A DNA stretch of 6,640 bases. Origin: Syntrophaceae bacterium UBA3084. Lineage in GTDB: Bacteria > Desulfobacterota > Syntrophia > Syntrophales > UBA6807. The position numbers were made by a program, and so were the translations under genes. The notes below the pieces were generated by a model. It was not told the DNA's origin. It searched no databases and saw only the letters and a list, made by a program, of their open reading frames with translations. Position 1 is the first letter of the stretch. Each line of letters opens with the position of its first letter. The DNA is taken from assembly GCA_002367335.1 (NCBI GenBank), contig DFBI01000095.1:10874-17513 (forward strand). Direction: 5' to 3'. Positions 6,015-6,640 of this stretch are shown here, piece by piece.

Positions 6015-6114
6015 TCCTTTCAATCCATCGAACAATCCCAGGTTTTTGGTTAACGGCCCATGATTCGACATTATGTGTCCTTCACAGAAGGTCTCTCGGG
6101 GGTGAACCACCTAC

Positions 6115-6149
6115 AACTCGAAACTCGGAACCCGAAACTCAAAACTGAT
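6115..6149. repeat. Heptamer tandem repeat, AACTCGA type
   Basis: Five seven-base units in phase: AACTCGA (6115), AACTCGG (6122), AACCCGA (6129), AACTCAA (6136) and AACTGAT (6143). All begin AAC and most differ from the first by one or two bases. The tract ends directly beside the stop codon of the beta-ketoacyl synthase gene. It has the same period as, but a different sequence from, the tract at 5980-6014. Confidence 0.75.
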
Positions 6150-6150
6150 T

Positions 6151-6640
6151 TCATTCCTCCCACTTTTTGAAAATCAAACAGCTGTTCACATCTCCAAAGC
6201 CGAAACAAGCCTTGGCTATGATTTTTAACTCCGGGTATTCCATTACTTTGTGAGGAATTTGGTCCGCAAACGCCTCAATTTCGGGATGCACATCTTCACA
6301 GTTGACAGATGGATGCAAAAATCCATTATGCAACTGCAAGACAACGGCAACACTCTCGATGGCTCCCGCTGCGCCCAGGCAGTGACCGATCATCGATTTG
6401 GTCGAGTTTATGTACGGAAAATCCTCAGGCCCTCTATTTAGAGCCAGCGACCAGTTTTTGATCTCACCGGGATCGGCAAATGTCGCCGTCAGGTGACCAT
6501 TGATTGCATCTATTTCATCAGGGCCGATATTCGCATCGGCCATAGCACCCTTTATGCAGCGTTGTACCCCTTCCGGATTCGGGGCAGTCATGGAACCACC
6601 ATTGCGCTGACCGCCACTATTAACAACCCCGCCAAGAATC
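6151..6640 (-). CDS. Beta-ketoacyl-ACP synthase (FabF-like), C-terminal part, cut by window edge
   Basis: The frame is open from the window edge at 6640 to the TGA at 6153-6151, giving the last 162 residues of a protein normally about 400 long; the nucleophilic cysteine half is outside the window. The internal ATG at 6591 lies inside a conserved block (GGSMTAPNPEG) and is not the start. Counting from that Met, H33 in INGHLTAT, K65 in NSTKSMIGH, H70 in the same block and F130 in CFGFGDVNS have the same spacing as H303, K335, H340 and F400 of E. coli FabF. The residues for decarboxylation of malonyl-ACP and the gatekeeper Phe are therefore intact. Two conserved places differ from FabF: NAHGTST is NGHLTAT, and FGGTN is FGDVN. 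This places it in a divergent subfamily that I associate with Bacteroidetes-like and deltaproteobacterial secondary clusters (from memory). It would extend acyl chains on the carrier protein encoded next. Confidence 0.92.
   Translation of the reverse strand, partial: ILGGVVNSGGQRNGGSMTAPNPEGVQRCIKGAMADANIGPDEIDAINGHLTATFADPGEIKNWSLALNRGPEDFPYINSTKSMIGHCLGAAGAIESVAVVLQLHNGFLHPSVNCEDVHPEIEAFADQIPHKVMEYPELKIIAKACFGFGDVNSCLIFKKWEE

Larger units (their letters stand above)
5955..6150. other. Spacer between synthase and carrier protein genes
   Basis: This 196-base gap is long for a cluster whose other genes overlap. It contains two different heptamer repeat tracts near its two ends (listed separately) and the carrier protein's ribosome binding site. 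The middle (about 6015-6114) shows no reading frame or strong hairpin. A separate promoter for the carrier/acyltransferase/transferase unit could lie here, but none can be named with confidence. Confidence 0.5.

Noticed and set aside
6151..6591. Treating the ATG at 6591 as the start of a short synthase-like protein
   Set aside because: The frame remains open to the window edge with conserved synthase residues upstream of that Met; the gene is simply cut by the window.

Overview
The window looks like part of the chromosome of an anaerobic Gram-negative bacterium. The Desulfobacterota ('Deltaproteobacteria') are my best guess. This is inference from the gene mix: a sodium-pumping biotin-dependent decarboxylase, a non-canonical FabF-like synthase with its own acyl carrier protein and phosphopantetheinyl transferase, moderate GC, and heptamer low-complexity repeats between genes. 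I saw no mobile element, tRNA, rRNA, CRISPR array, phage gene or broken gene.

Layout. (1) Positions 1-2391, + strand: a sodium:solute symporter (73-1458), preceded by an inverted repeat that can pair with its ribosome binding site, then a short RNase D-like exonuclease (1522-2391). (2) Positions 2392-2520: a convergent intergenic spacer holding a GC-rich hairpin. (3) Positions 2521-4165, - strand, read 4165 to 2521: a membrane-bound Na+-translocating decarboxylase set. It comprises a 52-residue OadG-like subunit (4007-4165), the beta subunit that forms the sodium channel (2813-3937), and a 71-residue stand-alone biotinyl-domain protein with a GTG start (2521-2736). The carboxyltransferase (alpha) subunit is not in the window. 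(4) Positions 4326-6640, - strand, read 6640 to 4326: a compact acyl-chain module. It runs from the C-terminal part of a beta-ketoacyl-ACP synthase (cut by the window edge) to an acyl carrier protein, a PlsC-type acyltransferase and an AcpS/Sfp-type 4'-phosphopantetheinyl transferase. The last three genes overlap (TAATG junction, then 74 bases), so they are probably translationally coupled.

How the genes may work together. In the acyl module the transferase would prime the carrier protein, the synthase would extend an acyl chain on it, and the acyltransferase would move the chain to a membrane acceptor. This resembles the logic of dedicated secondary fatty-acyl or aryl-polyene clusters, but the product cannot be read from this window. 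In the decarboxylase module, biotin carries CO2 from an unseen carboxyltransferase to the beta subunit, where decarboxylation drives Na+ export. The symporter at the left could spend that Na+ gradient, but no regulatory link is visible.
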